Source of the DNA: a virus
Virus record (IMG/VR): IMGVR_UViG_3300027779_000086
Span: 1-34,558 of that record
Strand: one strand, 5' to 3'
DNA length: 34,558 nt
Shown here: positions 12,071 through 18,686 of the stretch, piece by piece
Layout of the letters: each line of letters begins with the position of its first letter
How positions within the stretch are numbered: the first letter of the stretch is position 1
Made by a program: the position numbers and the translations under genes
Notes under the pieces: model-generated
Database searches by the model: none
Told to the model about the DNA's origin: nothing
Seen by the model: the letters and a program-made list of their open reading frames with translations, nothing else

Positions 12071-13348
12071 ATGAGTAGTCACGCTTTCCAACGAGCGTGG
12101 GATATTGTTAAAGAATTTAACCGAGACACTATTGAAGAAGAATTAAGAAATTTTAGTGAACAACATAATCCTTTTGAATTTGGATTTTGGGATAAAGAAA
12201 TACATGGAAAGGAACAAGCAAATAAAAATATTTTAAATGTTGCTAGAACATATGGTTTCAATCCTTCCAAAACCGTGGGCAGAGGTAATGTTGTAGATGC
12301 ATGGGTAAAAGGGCCGGGTTCAAAAAAAGTCCAAAATCATTTAAAAAATGAAATTAGGCCGGGTATTGCTAAGTTTGGTACAAAGATTAGGCCAATAGTT
12401 GATTGGCAATTCTTGATGGAAAAAAAGGGCATACCTCGGACGCTATGGAATCAGTATGCACATGAAACAATGGGAGGAATGGGTAATACTTCAAAAACAG
12501 GTTCTTCAACGGGATTACCCACATCTGCTTGTCGGATTGGAGATAAAAAGCATTGTGGGACTTGTTATGCGGCTATGGCAGAACATAAAGACAATGTATC
12601 AATAAGTAATTGGAGACATATTAGTAAATTAGGAGAAGATCCTATGTTACATGCATCTGCTCAGGCGTTTTTAATGAGAGGGCATTCACCGGAATTTAGA
12701 GGGAATTGGTCAGGAGACTATCAAAATGTAGAACATGTTGCTCAAGCGTTATCAATAGCACAATCCACTCCGAATGTTCATCATTGGTTACACACAAAAG
12801 AAGTTCCTGATTTAATGAAATACTTAGGGCAGTTTGAAGAGTATTCTGAAGAATGGTATAATGCGATACCTCAAAATGTTACAATGGTATTTTCCCAACC
12901 TTATGCTCGTATGGTTGCTAGAGAAGAAGATTCCGGTGGTGGTTTAAGAAGTGATGAAGTATCATCTAAGAATAGTTCATGGATTAAAGCCAACAATTAT
13001 GCTAATGAAAATAATCCTAACAGGCATCCAAATTTGAAATCTTCAGAAGTCGGAACTGCACCAAGGGAAGGTGCAACTTTATGTCCTACATCATTAAGAG
13101 TTAAAGATCCAGAAACTGGTAAAAATATGGGTAACTGTGGAGATTTTAATTGTAGTGCTTGTAGGAATAACGATGGTAAAATAGTACAATATGGGGGCCA
13201 TCATGGTGGTTTCCCTAATATTAATATGCCAAATAAAGATGGAGTCAGAGAAAGAGCAATGGATTCAAATCAATTAGCACAAGAACAAAAAAAGGCTTTA
13301 GCACAAGCAATGCTTTTTAGAGAAAAATCTAAAAATTGGAAATTATAG
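12071..13348 (+). CDS. tagged gp88-like protein
   Basis: The protein has 425 residues. Tag HAFQRAWDIVKEF is at 4-16. The core has SACRIGDKKHCGTCYAAMA (about 152-170), then a long region with HHWLHTKEVPDL (about 238-249) and VTMVFSQPYARMV, and a late cysteine set (ATLCPTSL, GNCGDFNCSACRN, about 335-365). The CxxxxxxxCxxCYA block followed by N-x-x-R and a late zinc-type cluster resembles the phage gene 88 (gp88) family, whose biochemistry is not known to me. The similarity is recalled, not searched. It has no strong Shine-Dalgarno site and probably its own promoter in the preceding gap. Confidence 0.75.
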   Translation: MSSHAFQRAWDIVKEFNRDTIEEELRNFSEQHNPFEFGFWDKEIHGKEQANKNILNVARTYGFNPSKTVGRGNVVDAWVKGPGSKKVQNHLKNEIRPGIAKFGTKIRPIVDWQFLMEKKGIPRTLWNQYAHETMGGMGNTSKTGSSTGLPTSACRIGDKKHCGTCYAAMAEHKDNVSISNWRHISKLGEDPMLHASAQAFLMRGHSPEFRGNWSGDYQNVEHVAQALSIAQSTPNVHHWLHTKEVPDLMKYLGQFEEYSEEWYNAIPQNVTMVFSQPYARMVAREEDSGGGLRSDEVSSKNSSWIKANNYANENNPNRHPNLKSSEVGTAPREGATLCPTSLRVKDPETGKNMGNCGDFNCSACRNNDGKIVQYGGHHGGFPNINMPNKDGVRERAMDSNQLAQEQKKALAQAMLFREKSKNWKL

Positions 13349-13405
13349 ATTTGCTCTGAAAATAATGCCAACACTCATAACCCTATCAACTCTCACAATA
13401 TATTA

Positions 13406-13537
13406 ATGGGAAAGCACGTTTCGATTATATTGCGTGATGATTTATGGCATATTATGGAAGAAAGAAGGGGTAGAGAATCTAAATCTTCTTTTCTTAACCA
13501 TGCTATTGAAACGTATTTCCGTTCCTTAGAGGAGTGA
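13406..13537 (+). CDS. 43-residue ribbon-helix-helix regulator
   Basis: A short frame between 13406 and the TGA at 13535-13537. Residues 3-9 (KHVSIIL) form the DNA-contacting strand, followed by two helices (RDDLWHIMEERR and SKSSFLNHAIETYFRSL) separated by GRESK. This is the classic Arc/CopG/MetJ pattern at minimal size. It ends 6 bases before the next gene, with GGAGTGAT between serving as that gene's ribosome site. It probably regulates the structural operon or its own promoter. It carries no tag. Confidence 0.7.
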   Translation: MGKHVSIILRDDLWHIMEERRGRESKSSFLNHAIETYFRSLEE

Positions 13538-13543
13538 TAAAAA

Positions 13544-14011
13544 ATGAGAGGACAGCAAAACCCACAACAAATGCCACCGGGGGGCGCAATGCCGCCATGG
13601 GCAAATGATAGCCAAAGGATAGATGTAAATTTGATAGCAATGTTATTGTGGCAAGCATTACTAACAGGTAGTGCAGTTACTATATCGCACATGGGATGGT
13701 ATCTTCCAGACGCAAATTCAGGAGAAATGGGTTTGCAATATGGATTAATTACTTTTGGATTTTTATGTATTGCTATGGTGTTATTCCAAGTAGGAGGAGT
13801 AAGAGACAGTTTAGCAATGAGGGCAGAATTTGCTTCAGATGCTAGATATAACAAATGGTTTAGGAATCAAATGCAATTACAAACCCGTAGGCATCAACAA
13901 CAACAGCAATACACTGAATATGAAAATCAATATAGTTCTTCAACAGGGCAACAACTTTTTGGCGTACCTAATGATGGAATTACTTCTGAAAATAATGAAC
14001 GAAATAGTTAG
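13544..14011 (+). CDS. membrane protein with two transmembrane segments and Gln-rich tail
   Basis: The protein has 155 residues. A Pro/Gln/Met-rich N-terminus (about 25 residues) is followed by hydrophobic segments at about 30-49 (NLIAMLLWQALLTGSAVTIS) and about 66-85 (LQYGLITFGFLCIAMVLFQV). After them lies a polar, Gln/Tyr/Asn-rich C-terminal tail with a poly-Gln tract near 120-130. It starts 6 bases after the regulator. Together with the next two genes it forms a tight group of membrane proteins plus GTPase. No family is recognised; a virion membrane or host envelope role is inferred only. Confidence 0.75.
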   Translation: MRGQQNPQQMPPGGAMPPWANDSQRIDVNLIAMLLWQALLTGSAVTISHMGWYLPDANSGEMGLQYGLITFGFLCIAMVLFQVGGVRDSLAMRAEFASDARYNKWFRNQMQLQTRRHQQQQQYTEYENQYSSSTGQQLFGVPNDGITSENNERNS

Positions 14012-14025
14012 GAGAATTAAGTCTC

Positions 14026-14247
14026 ATGTGGCCATTTAGTACCAAGCAAGAAAGGCAAGCAGAGGCTATGTCTCAGATTCTTGCGGAAAATGCCTATGAA
14101 CGTAGGATGGAACGGCTTGCCGGATGGGTTCGTACTGCGGTGGCTTTAGTGGGAGGAATTCTTTTGACTTTTCTATCATTATTCCTACTAGACAATATAG
14201 GGGATGTAAGTCCCACTCAAGTGTGGGAGTTTATATCCAACAGGTAA
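14026..14247 (+). CDS. small single-pass membrane protein
   Basis: The protein has 73 residues. A charged amphipathic N-terminal helix (STKQERQAEAMSQILAENAY, about 5-24) precedes one transmembrane segment (about 36-55, VRTAVALVGGILLTFLSLFL) and a short acidic end. GGAG lies about 11 bases upstream of the ATG. Its stop is one base before the GTG start of the GTPase gene, so the two are translationally coupled. Such a topology could anchor a cytosolic partner, and the GTPase is the obvious candidate. Confidence 0.72.
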   Translation: MWPFSTKQERQAEAMSQILAENAYERRMERLAGWVRTAVALVGGILLTFLSLFLLDNIGDVSPTQVWEFISNR

Positions 14248-14248
14248 T

Positions 14249-14989
14249 GTGGGATATATGAGTTCCACAGTTCTTGCAGGACATATATTACTTGCTTCAG
14301 TTAATGCAATTAAAACTGTATATAGAAATTTAAAGCCATTTAAAATTGGAGTTTATGGCCCAAGTATGACAGGTAAGACTACATTAGATCAGTATCTTAC
14401 TGTACCGGGTGATATTGAGCCTATTCCCTTAAATTTTAGAACCACACATCCGACAATCAATGGTGTTACTCAATTACCTAAAGCACATCGTAAGCAAATA
14501 AAATGGAAAAAAGAAAGAATCCCAGTTTCTAGTGCTGACATAGCAGGACAGTCACAATTCAAGAATCTTTGGATTGAAGATATGTATGGTAGAAAAGTTA
14601 ATATTGTATTTTTTATGGTAGATGAAAGAGTCTTAACGAATCCACAATTCAAATTAGAAGCAGTTGCATCTTTGAAGTATATTGTAGATAATATCACTAG
14701 ACACGATGTTACTAAGACTTTAAGCCGGAAATCAAAAAAACATTTGAAGAAAGGTTTCAAACCAGATCTTTTTTGTTTCTTAATTAACAAAATGGATGTA
14801 TGGTGGACTCCTCAAGCGGCTTTTCTTTGGGAACGAGGATTACAACGGGAACATCCTATTGTTGCACCTTTTAGACATGAACTAAGAAGGTTGAGAACAG
14901 CAGGAATACGGGCCGAAGTAGAGGCTATTTCTGCTCAACACGGAGTCAATGTAGAGAAAGTTATGATTAAAATGATTGAAACTATTTAG
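14249..14989 (+). CDS. small Arf/SRbeta-like GTPase
   Basis: The protein has 246 residues from a GTG at 14249 (an ATG at 14258 is an alternative). GTPase signatures are complete: Walker A GPSMTGKT (37-44), switch II DIAGQ (97-101), and NKMD (180-183) preceded by the hydrophobic strand LFCFLI. A late EAISAQHG may be the G5-like region. The D-x-x-G-Q form groups it with Arf/Rab/SRbeta-type P-loop GTPases rather than translation factors. The N-terminal 28 residues are hydrophobic/amphipathic, suggesting membrane association. It directly follows two small membrane-protein genes. Small Ras-fold GTPases are rare in tailed viruses; the role is unknown. Confidence 0.82.
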   Translation: MGYMSSTVLAGHILLASVNAIKTVYRNLKPFKIGVYGPSMTGKTTLDQYLTVPGDIEPIPLNFRTTHPTINGVTQLPKAHRKQIKWKKERIPVSSADIAGQSQFKNLWIEDMYGRKVNIVFFMVDERVLTNPQFKLEAVASLKYIVDNITRHDVTKTLSRKSKKHLKKGFKPDLFCFLINKMDVWWTPQAAFLWERGLQREHPIVAPFRHELRRLRTAGIRAEVEAISAQHGVNVEKVMIKMIETI

Positions 14990-15029
14990 CCTATGATACA
15001 TTAAAGAGGCTCTTAGTTATGTCAAGGGT

Positions 15030-15959
15030 ATGAACATGTTACCAAGTATGCCTCAAATGTGGGGTGGTGGCATAGTGTTATCAGGTTTAAATGATGCTCA
15101 ATTATTACAATTATCAAAAGAAACAGGAGTTTCATTTCAACTTTTAAAGTCACAACAAATGGCAGAAATGGCAAGTTCAGGGTCACAAGGAGCATCCGGT
15201 GAAAAAACCGAATCATTTGTACCTACTGTTGAAATTAAATTAAAAACAAATCCAAAGAATCCTCGTAAGGCCAGAAAGCAAAATATAAAAATGCTTAGAA
15301 AATCATTAAGGCCGCCCAGATATAATTTTGGTTTGTTTAGAGTTTACAGATACAACGCGGCCCATGAGTGTGCGTGTTGTGGAGTGGACATTCGTAGGTT
15401 TATCGAAGGAGATAATGCTTACGCTCACATTGTTGATGATGACACTAATATGTCTCTATCTGACATATATTGGTTCGATGAAGATACAGGTAATGCAAAG
15501 AAGCCACATGCACGTAGTCATGGAGACATTGGAGATGAATTAAACAGTACACTATGTCCTGCTCACCTACATATATATCATACTCTAAAAAAGATATTAA
15601 TGGAAGAACAATTAGAAAATGAGGGAATTACTAGGCCAGTTAGTAGAGGGACTAAATTCTTACGAGTAGCAGGGTTGTCTCCATCTAAAGTAAAAAACCG
15701 TTCCACTAATGAATCATTAATAAAATACGAGCCATTCTTTCGTATGGTACAACAAGATGTTCAACATCAAAAAGGAATATCTATGAATCAACATCCCAAT
15801 CCAATAACAGGAGTTGCAGATCTTGTGACTATTACTTTTGATTTAAGGGCATTACAAATTCAAGAATCTATGAAACAGAATGGAATGATAGGAATACCGC
15901 CACAGCAACAAGCAATGACATCTCCCGCACCTAATGTAATGGGTGGCGGAAATCAATAA
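15030..15959 (+). CDS. zinc-binding HNH/treble-clef-like protein
   Basis: The protein has 309 residues (ATG 15030; the ATG at 15036 has better spacing from AAGGGT and may be the true start). After a Met/Gly/Ser-rich N-terminus comes a basic stretch (70-98). HECACCGVD (112-120), AHIVDDD (132-138) and STLCPAHLHIYH (173-184) follow. A Cys pair, a central His-x-x-x-D and a C-terminal Cys-x-x-His have the order of HNH endonucleases, but the classic first His-Asn pair is not evident, so it may be a non-catalytic treble clef. A later part (VTITFDLRALQI) is beta-rich and the tail Gln/Pro/Gly-rich. A structural or packaging role is possible. Confidence 0.72.
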   Translation: MNMLPSMPQMWGGGIVLSGLNDAQLLQLSKETGVSFQLLKSQQMAEMASSGSQGASGEKTESFVPTVEIKLKTNPKNPRKARKQNIKMLRKSLRPPRYNFGLFRVYRYNAAHECACCGVDIRRFIEGDNAYAHIVDDDTNMSLSDIYWFDEDTGNAKKPHARSHGDIGDELNSTLCPAHLHIYHTLKKILMEEQLENEGITRPVSRGTKFLRVAGLSPSKVKNRSTNESLIKYEPFFRMVQQDVQHQKGISMNQHPNPITGVADLVTITFDLRALQIQESMKQNGMIGIPPQQQAMTSPAPNVMGGGNQ

Positions 15960-15971
15960 TGAGGAATAATA

Positions 15972-16622
15972 ATGGGCTGGTTTAGTAAAAATAATGAAGC
16001 ACCTACACAACAATTTGGCGCACCTACAAGTTTCGGGGCATCATCTATGGGTGGGTATGGAATGAATAATGGAATGATGAATAACGGAATGATGAATAAT
16101 GGAATGATGAATAATGGAATGGATCCCATGATGATGCAACAAATGGCACAAAATCCTATGATGCAACAAATGGCTAATGACCCTGTTCAAGCAACAGCAC
16201 GATTATTACAGTATAATGATCCAGTTGCTTCATTCATACAAACTAATAGTATGGGGATGATGATGGATTTATTTGGTGAAATGATGACCCTTGCATTAAA
16301 GGATTTTTTCACAAACATATCATTCTTAACAGATGAAACTGGGAAAATTACTTTAGATACTACTTCATTACCTACTAATTTGATATCACTATCACAAGAA
16401 AATATTAGACTAACTATGCAAAGTTTACAATCTGCTTGTATGCAACAAACTCAAATGAACCAACAACAAATAAATATGTTACTTCAGGCACATAATCCAA
16501 TGATGAATAATATGCAACAACCGGGTTTCTTTGGTAGTATGCTTGGCGGTTTACTTGGGAATCAAATGCAACAACATGGTGGCATGGGCGCACTAGGAAC
16601 AGCAGGAATGGCGGTGCTTTGA
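15972..16622 (+). CDS. Met/Asn/Gln-rich low-complexity protein
   Basis: The protein has 216 residues, with GAGG 9 bases upstream of the ATG. The N-terminal quarter contains four NNGMM-type repeats (about residues 31-50) encoded by 15-base DNA repeats. It is followed by MMQQMAQNPMMQQMA, and a central folded-looking helical domain (about 80-170, VASFIQTNSMGMMMDLFGEM, LALKDFFTNISFL). The C-terminus is again Gln/Met/Gly-rich (GFFGSMLGGLLGNQMQQ). Low-complexity ends around a helical core suggest a virion or assembly protein. No homologous family is recognised. Its stop overlaps the next ATG. Confidence 0.72.
   Translation: MGWFSKNNEAPTQQFGAPTSFGASSMGGYGMNNGMMNNGMMNNGMMNNGMDPMMMQQMAQNPMMQQMANDPVQATARLLQYNDPVASFIQTNSMGMMMDLFGEMMTLALKDFFTNISFLTDETGKITLDTTSLPTNLISLSQENIRLTMQSLQSACMQQTQMNQQQINMLLQAHNPMMNNMQQPGFFGSMLGGLLGNQMQQHGGMGALGTAGMAVL
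16062..16122 (+). repeat. 15-base tandem repeat encoding NNGMM
   Basis: About four copies of a 15-base unit (AATGGAATGATGAAT and one-base variants) lie inside the preceding CDS. The unit length keeps the reading frame, so copy number can vary without disrupting the protein. Confidence 0.85.
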
Positions 16623-16873
16623 TGAGAAGAGATGAATACAAAGAAGAAGATTCAGGAATCAATCCTATGCAGATGGGGGTTGCAATGTTTAGCCCTAATA
16701 AAATATTAGTTGAAAGCGCGACTATGATTTTTATTATATCATTCATGTTACTCAATATTGTAGTATTAATTTACAAAGGCCCAGAACTGGGATCTACTGA
16801 ATCTATGATAGGCGTAATGGCTTTGTTTGTTACCTTCTTGATTGCAGGTAGACAATACGCTTCCTTTCGCTAA
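16622..16873 (+). CDS. small two-helix membrane protein
   Basis: The protein has 83 residues from the ATG at 16622, which overlaps the previous stop (TGATG); a TTG three bases earlier is less likely. Two hydrophobic segments, about residues 30-49 (LVESATMIFIISFMLLNIVV) and 62-77 (MIGVMALFVTFLIAG), follow a charged N-terminus. It resembles the membrane proteins at 13544 and 14026 in size and context. Holin-like topology is possible but there is no specific motif. The next gene's frame overlaps its end. Confidence 0.72.
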   Translation: MRRDEYKEEDSGINPMQMGVAMFSPNKILVESATMIFIISFMLLNIVVLIYKGPELGSTESMIGVMALFVTFLIAGRQYASFR

Positions 16874-17288
16874 TGGCCCTTCGTTTCCGAGGGCCGGAGG
16901 ATATACCTCTCAATATCAACAACCAAGAAAACAATATAGTCCACTTGATATTAATCAGGATGGCAAAGTAAATTTTCAAGATGCAAAAATAGCAATGTCA
17001 AACATCAAAAATAAGATGGATGTAGATGGAGATGGCAAAGTAAATTTAAAGGATTTAAAGAAGGTAATTAAAAAAAGCAATAAAGTTTGCGTAGAATGTA
17101 ATAAACCTTTAACTAAAAAATCAAAATACGGTACGGGAGTTTGCGTAGAATGTTACAGAAACCCCCCAGAACACCTAATTTGTAAAGCAACGGTTGCTTC
17201 AGGAAATAGATGTAAACGTAGAATTTCTACTAAATCTAAAGAAGGATATTGCGGAATTCATTTACCTAAGAATGAAAAGACCCAATAA
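16842..17288 (+). CDS. EF-hand and zinc-ribbon protein with an unclear start
   Basis: The frame could start at a TTG at 16842, overlapping the preceding gene by 32 bases; no ATG or GTG fits before the conserved part, and GGAGG at 16897 has no in-frame start just after it. Two calcium-binding loops of EF-hand/dockerin type are clear: DINQDGKVNFQD (about 36-47) and DVDGDGKVNLKD (about 60-71). Then follow a zinc ribbon (CVECNKPL ... CVECYR, about 82-107) and a second cysteine group (CKATVASGNRCKRR ... YCGIH). The start problem could mean a frameshift from the upstream gene or a non-standard start codon. Calcium-dependent structural or adhesion roles are inferred. Confidence 0.68.
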   Translation: MQVDNTLPFANGPSFPRAGGYTSQYQQPRKQYSPLDINQDGKVNFQDAKIAMSNIKNKMDVDGDGKVNLKDLKKVIKKSNKVCVECNKPLTKKSKYGTGVCVECYRNPPEHLICKATVASGNRCKRRISTKSKEGYCGIHLPKNEKTQ

Positions 17289-17311
17289 TGATGGGACACA
17301 GTTGATTTCTT

Positions 17312-18022
17312 ATGGCAGGTCGTAGGACTCGTAATAATTGTCCTTTTTGCCAACATTCAGATAGAGATGATATCGAACATCAAATTCGTGTAGGTACTTT
17401 GAAACCTGAAGATATGGATAAGGAAGAAAATTGGGCTAGTGGTACTTCTCATCGTCATATGAGGAGACATTCTGGTGAATACCATAATAATAGTAATGAA
17501 GAATGCCCAATTTGCACACATCCTGAAAGAAGCGTTATTGAATCATCTTTGATTGATGGCTTATCTTCAATAGAAGATTTTGCATATGAATTGGAAGTTT
17601 CAGAAGAAGTTATATCTATGCATCTTGAAAAACATATCAGACCATTGATTAAAGAAGCCGCTACTTTGGAGATGGTTCCTACTGCTTTAGCAAGTACAAA
17701 AGATTCCTTGTTAAGAATTGAAAAGAATATGAATAGATTAGATACTATATTTTCTATGCAATTAGATAGGATTGAATCTCAATTTATTGATGCCCCAGAT
17801 ATGGTATCTCCAAAGGACATAGAATTGGCAGTAAGACTACATCGTGAAGTCAGAGAAACGCTAAGTGAATTAGCAGTATGGATGGACAAAATGGAGGTCA
17901 TAGATAACAGTCAAACCGTGAATGTTATTACTGTGATACAAGCACATTTTGCTGAGAAGTCACCGGACGAGTGGAGAGTTTTAAGAAATGCATTGGCAAA
18001 AGCGGGAGTTCTTGAAGGATGA
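17312..18022 (+). CDS. duplicated zinc/HTH DNA-binding protein; small-terminase candidate
   Basis: The protein has 236 residues. Two similar modules of the type C-x-x-C-x-H ... I-E ... H-x-x-x-H occur: residues 10-55 (CPFCQHSDRDDIEHQIRVG ... HRHMRRH) and 65-109 (CPICTHPERSVIESSLIDGL ... SEEVISMHLEKH). The second follows the phage pattern of CPxCxHP-x-R followed by a helix-turn-helix and His-x-x-x-His. A long helical, coiled-coil-like region (about 120-200) follows. Zinc-HTH plus an oligomerisation helix, located upstream of the large terminase, makes it a reasonable small-terminase candidate, but a transcription factor is equally possible. Confidence 0.72.
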   Translation: MAGRRTRNNCPFCQHSDRDDIEHQIRVGTLKPEDMDKEENWASGTSHRHMRRHSGEYHNNSNEECPICTHPERSVIESSLIDGLSSIEDFAYELEVSEEVISMHLEKHIRPLIKEAATLEMVPTALASTKDSLLRIEKNMNRLDTIFSMQLDRIESQFIDAPDMVSPKDIELAVRLHREVRETLSELAVWMDKMEVIDNSQTVNVITVIQAHFAEKSPDEWRVLRNALAKAGVLEG

Positions 18023-18027
18023 TTAAG

Positions 18028-18225
18028 ATGGATTCTAAATGTTGCTGTGGCGCAGACAAGAGTAATCCTTGTGAATGCATGAAGCAAGAGATAACAGATA
18101 GTTGTTCAAGTAAAGAGCCGCAATGTCCTTGTTTTTCATTACTTTCTAAACAAAAATCTACCAAAGTAGAGAAATCAAGTGGGCGTAACACTTCTTTTGA
18201 CAGGGTATGGAGAATGATAGTATGA
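18028..18225 (+). CDS. cysteine-rich small protein with C-terminal tag
   Basis: The protein has 65 residues from the ATG at 18028 (an ATG nine bases earlier overlaps the previous stop). Clusters CCCGADKSNPCECMK (residues 5-19) and CSSKEPQCPC (about 26-35) indicate one or two metal sites. The last eleven residues are the tag (TSFDRVWRMIV) ending directly at the stop, without the usual Lys. This and the methyltransferase at 7286 are the two C-terminal examples. It lies in the structural region, away from the main array. Its end overlaps the next gene. Confidence 0.68.
   Translation: MDSKCCCGADKSNPCECMKQEITDSCSSKEPQCPCFSLLSKQKSTKVEKSSGRNTSFDRVWRMIV
18190..18222 (+). other. C-terminal copy of the FDxAW tag on a Cys-rich protein
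   Basis: The codons encode TSFDRVWRMIV at the very end of the small cysteine-rich protein. It shows that the motif can be used at the C-terminus of an otherwise untagged zinc protein. Confidence 0.75.
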
Positions 18226-18686
18226 AATCCATGGCAGAACTTATGTTAAAAGATACTCCTTATGAACGTATTTTACATGGTAATTTTCCAAAGTCTGAAA
18301 CGGAATTAATTAAATTATTAGATGGTTTAGATTTTGTTGTAGAAGAATGGCAAGAAGCAATGCTTGAACATAATGTTCCAGATATTGAAATGGTTGCTTC
18401 AGAAATACTATGTGGAATTATAGGGTGCAGGTATGCCGTATTAGATTATTGGAGAGGGAGGCATGAAGGATCTCGCAACATTGGATATTTAGAAGCCGTG
18501 AAATCTATTCAAGAGTTAAAAAGTACATTTATTAAATTAGCAAAACCATATCTACATACTCCATTTATTTCAAATTGGTATTTGGATTTACCAATAAAAG
18601 TTGAAATTTCTTTTAAACACATACAAAGAAGGATGATGGATGAGGGATTAGAAGGAGGTGGAAATAATGGTAATTTACACAAGTGA
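18222..18686 (+). CDS. helical hypothetical protein
   Basis: The protein has 154 residues from the ATG at 18222, which overlaps the preceding stop (ATGA) with GGAGA about 8 bases upstream; an ATG at 18207 would overlap more and has no ribosome site. The protein is mostly helical with a leucine/aromatic core (LLDGLDFVVEEWQEAMLEHN, VLDYWRGRHEG) and no metal or nucleotide motif. No family is recognised. From its place between the zinc/HTH protein and the large structural genes it may act in head or neck assembly. Confidence 0.68.
   Translation: MKSMAELMLKDTPYERILHGNFPKSETELIKLLDGLDFVVEEWQEAMLEHNVPDIEMVASEILCGIIGCRYAVLDYWRGRHEGSRNIGYLEAVKSIQELKSTFIKLAKPYLHTPFISNWYLDLPIKVEISFKHIQRRMMDEGLEGGGNNGNLHK

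Noticed and set aside
352-12110. Repeated N-termini as signal peptides or membrane anchors
   Set aside because: The motif is amphipathic with charged residues at fixed positions and Trp/Phe on one face; it is not a continuous hydrophobic stretch and also occurs internally and at C-termini.
13406-13537. Antitoxin of a toxin-antitoxin pair
   Set aside because: The ribbon-helix-helix protein is followed by a membrane protein with no toxin features, and nothing toxin-like precedes it closely.
13393-13854. Minus-strand frame of 153 codons
   Set aside because: It overlaps the ribbon-helix-helix gene and the membrane-protein gene, both with clear domain or segment features, and shows no domain of its own.
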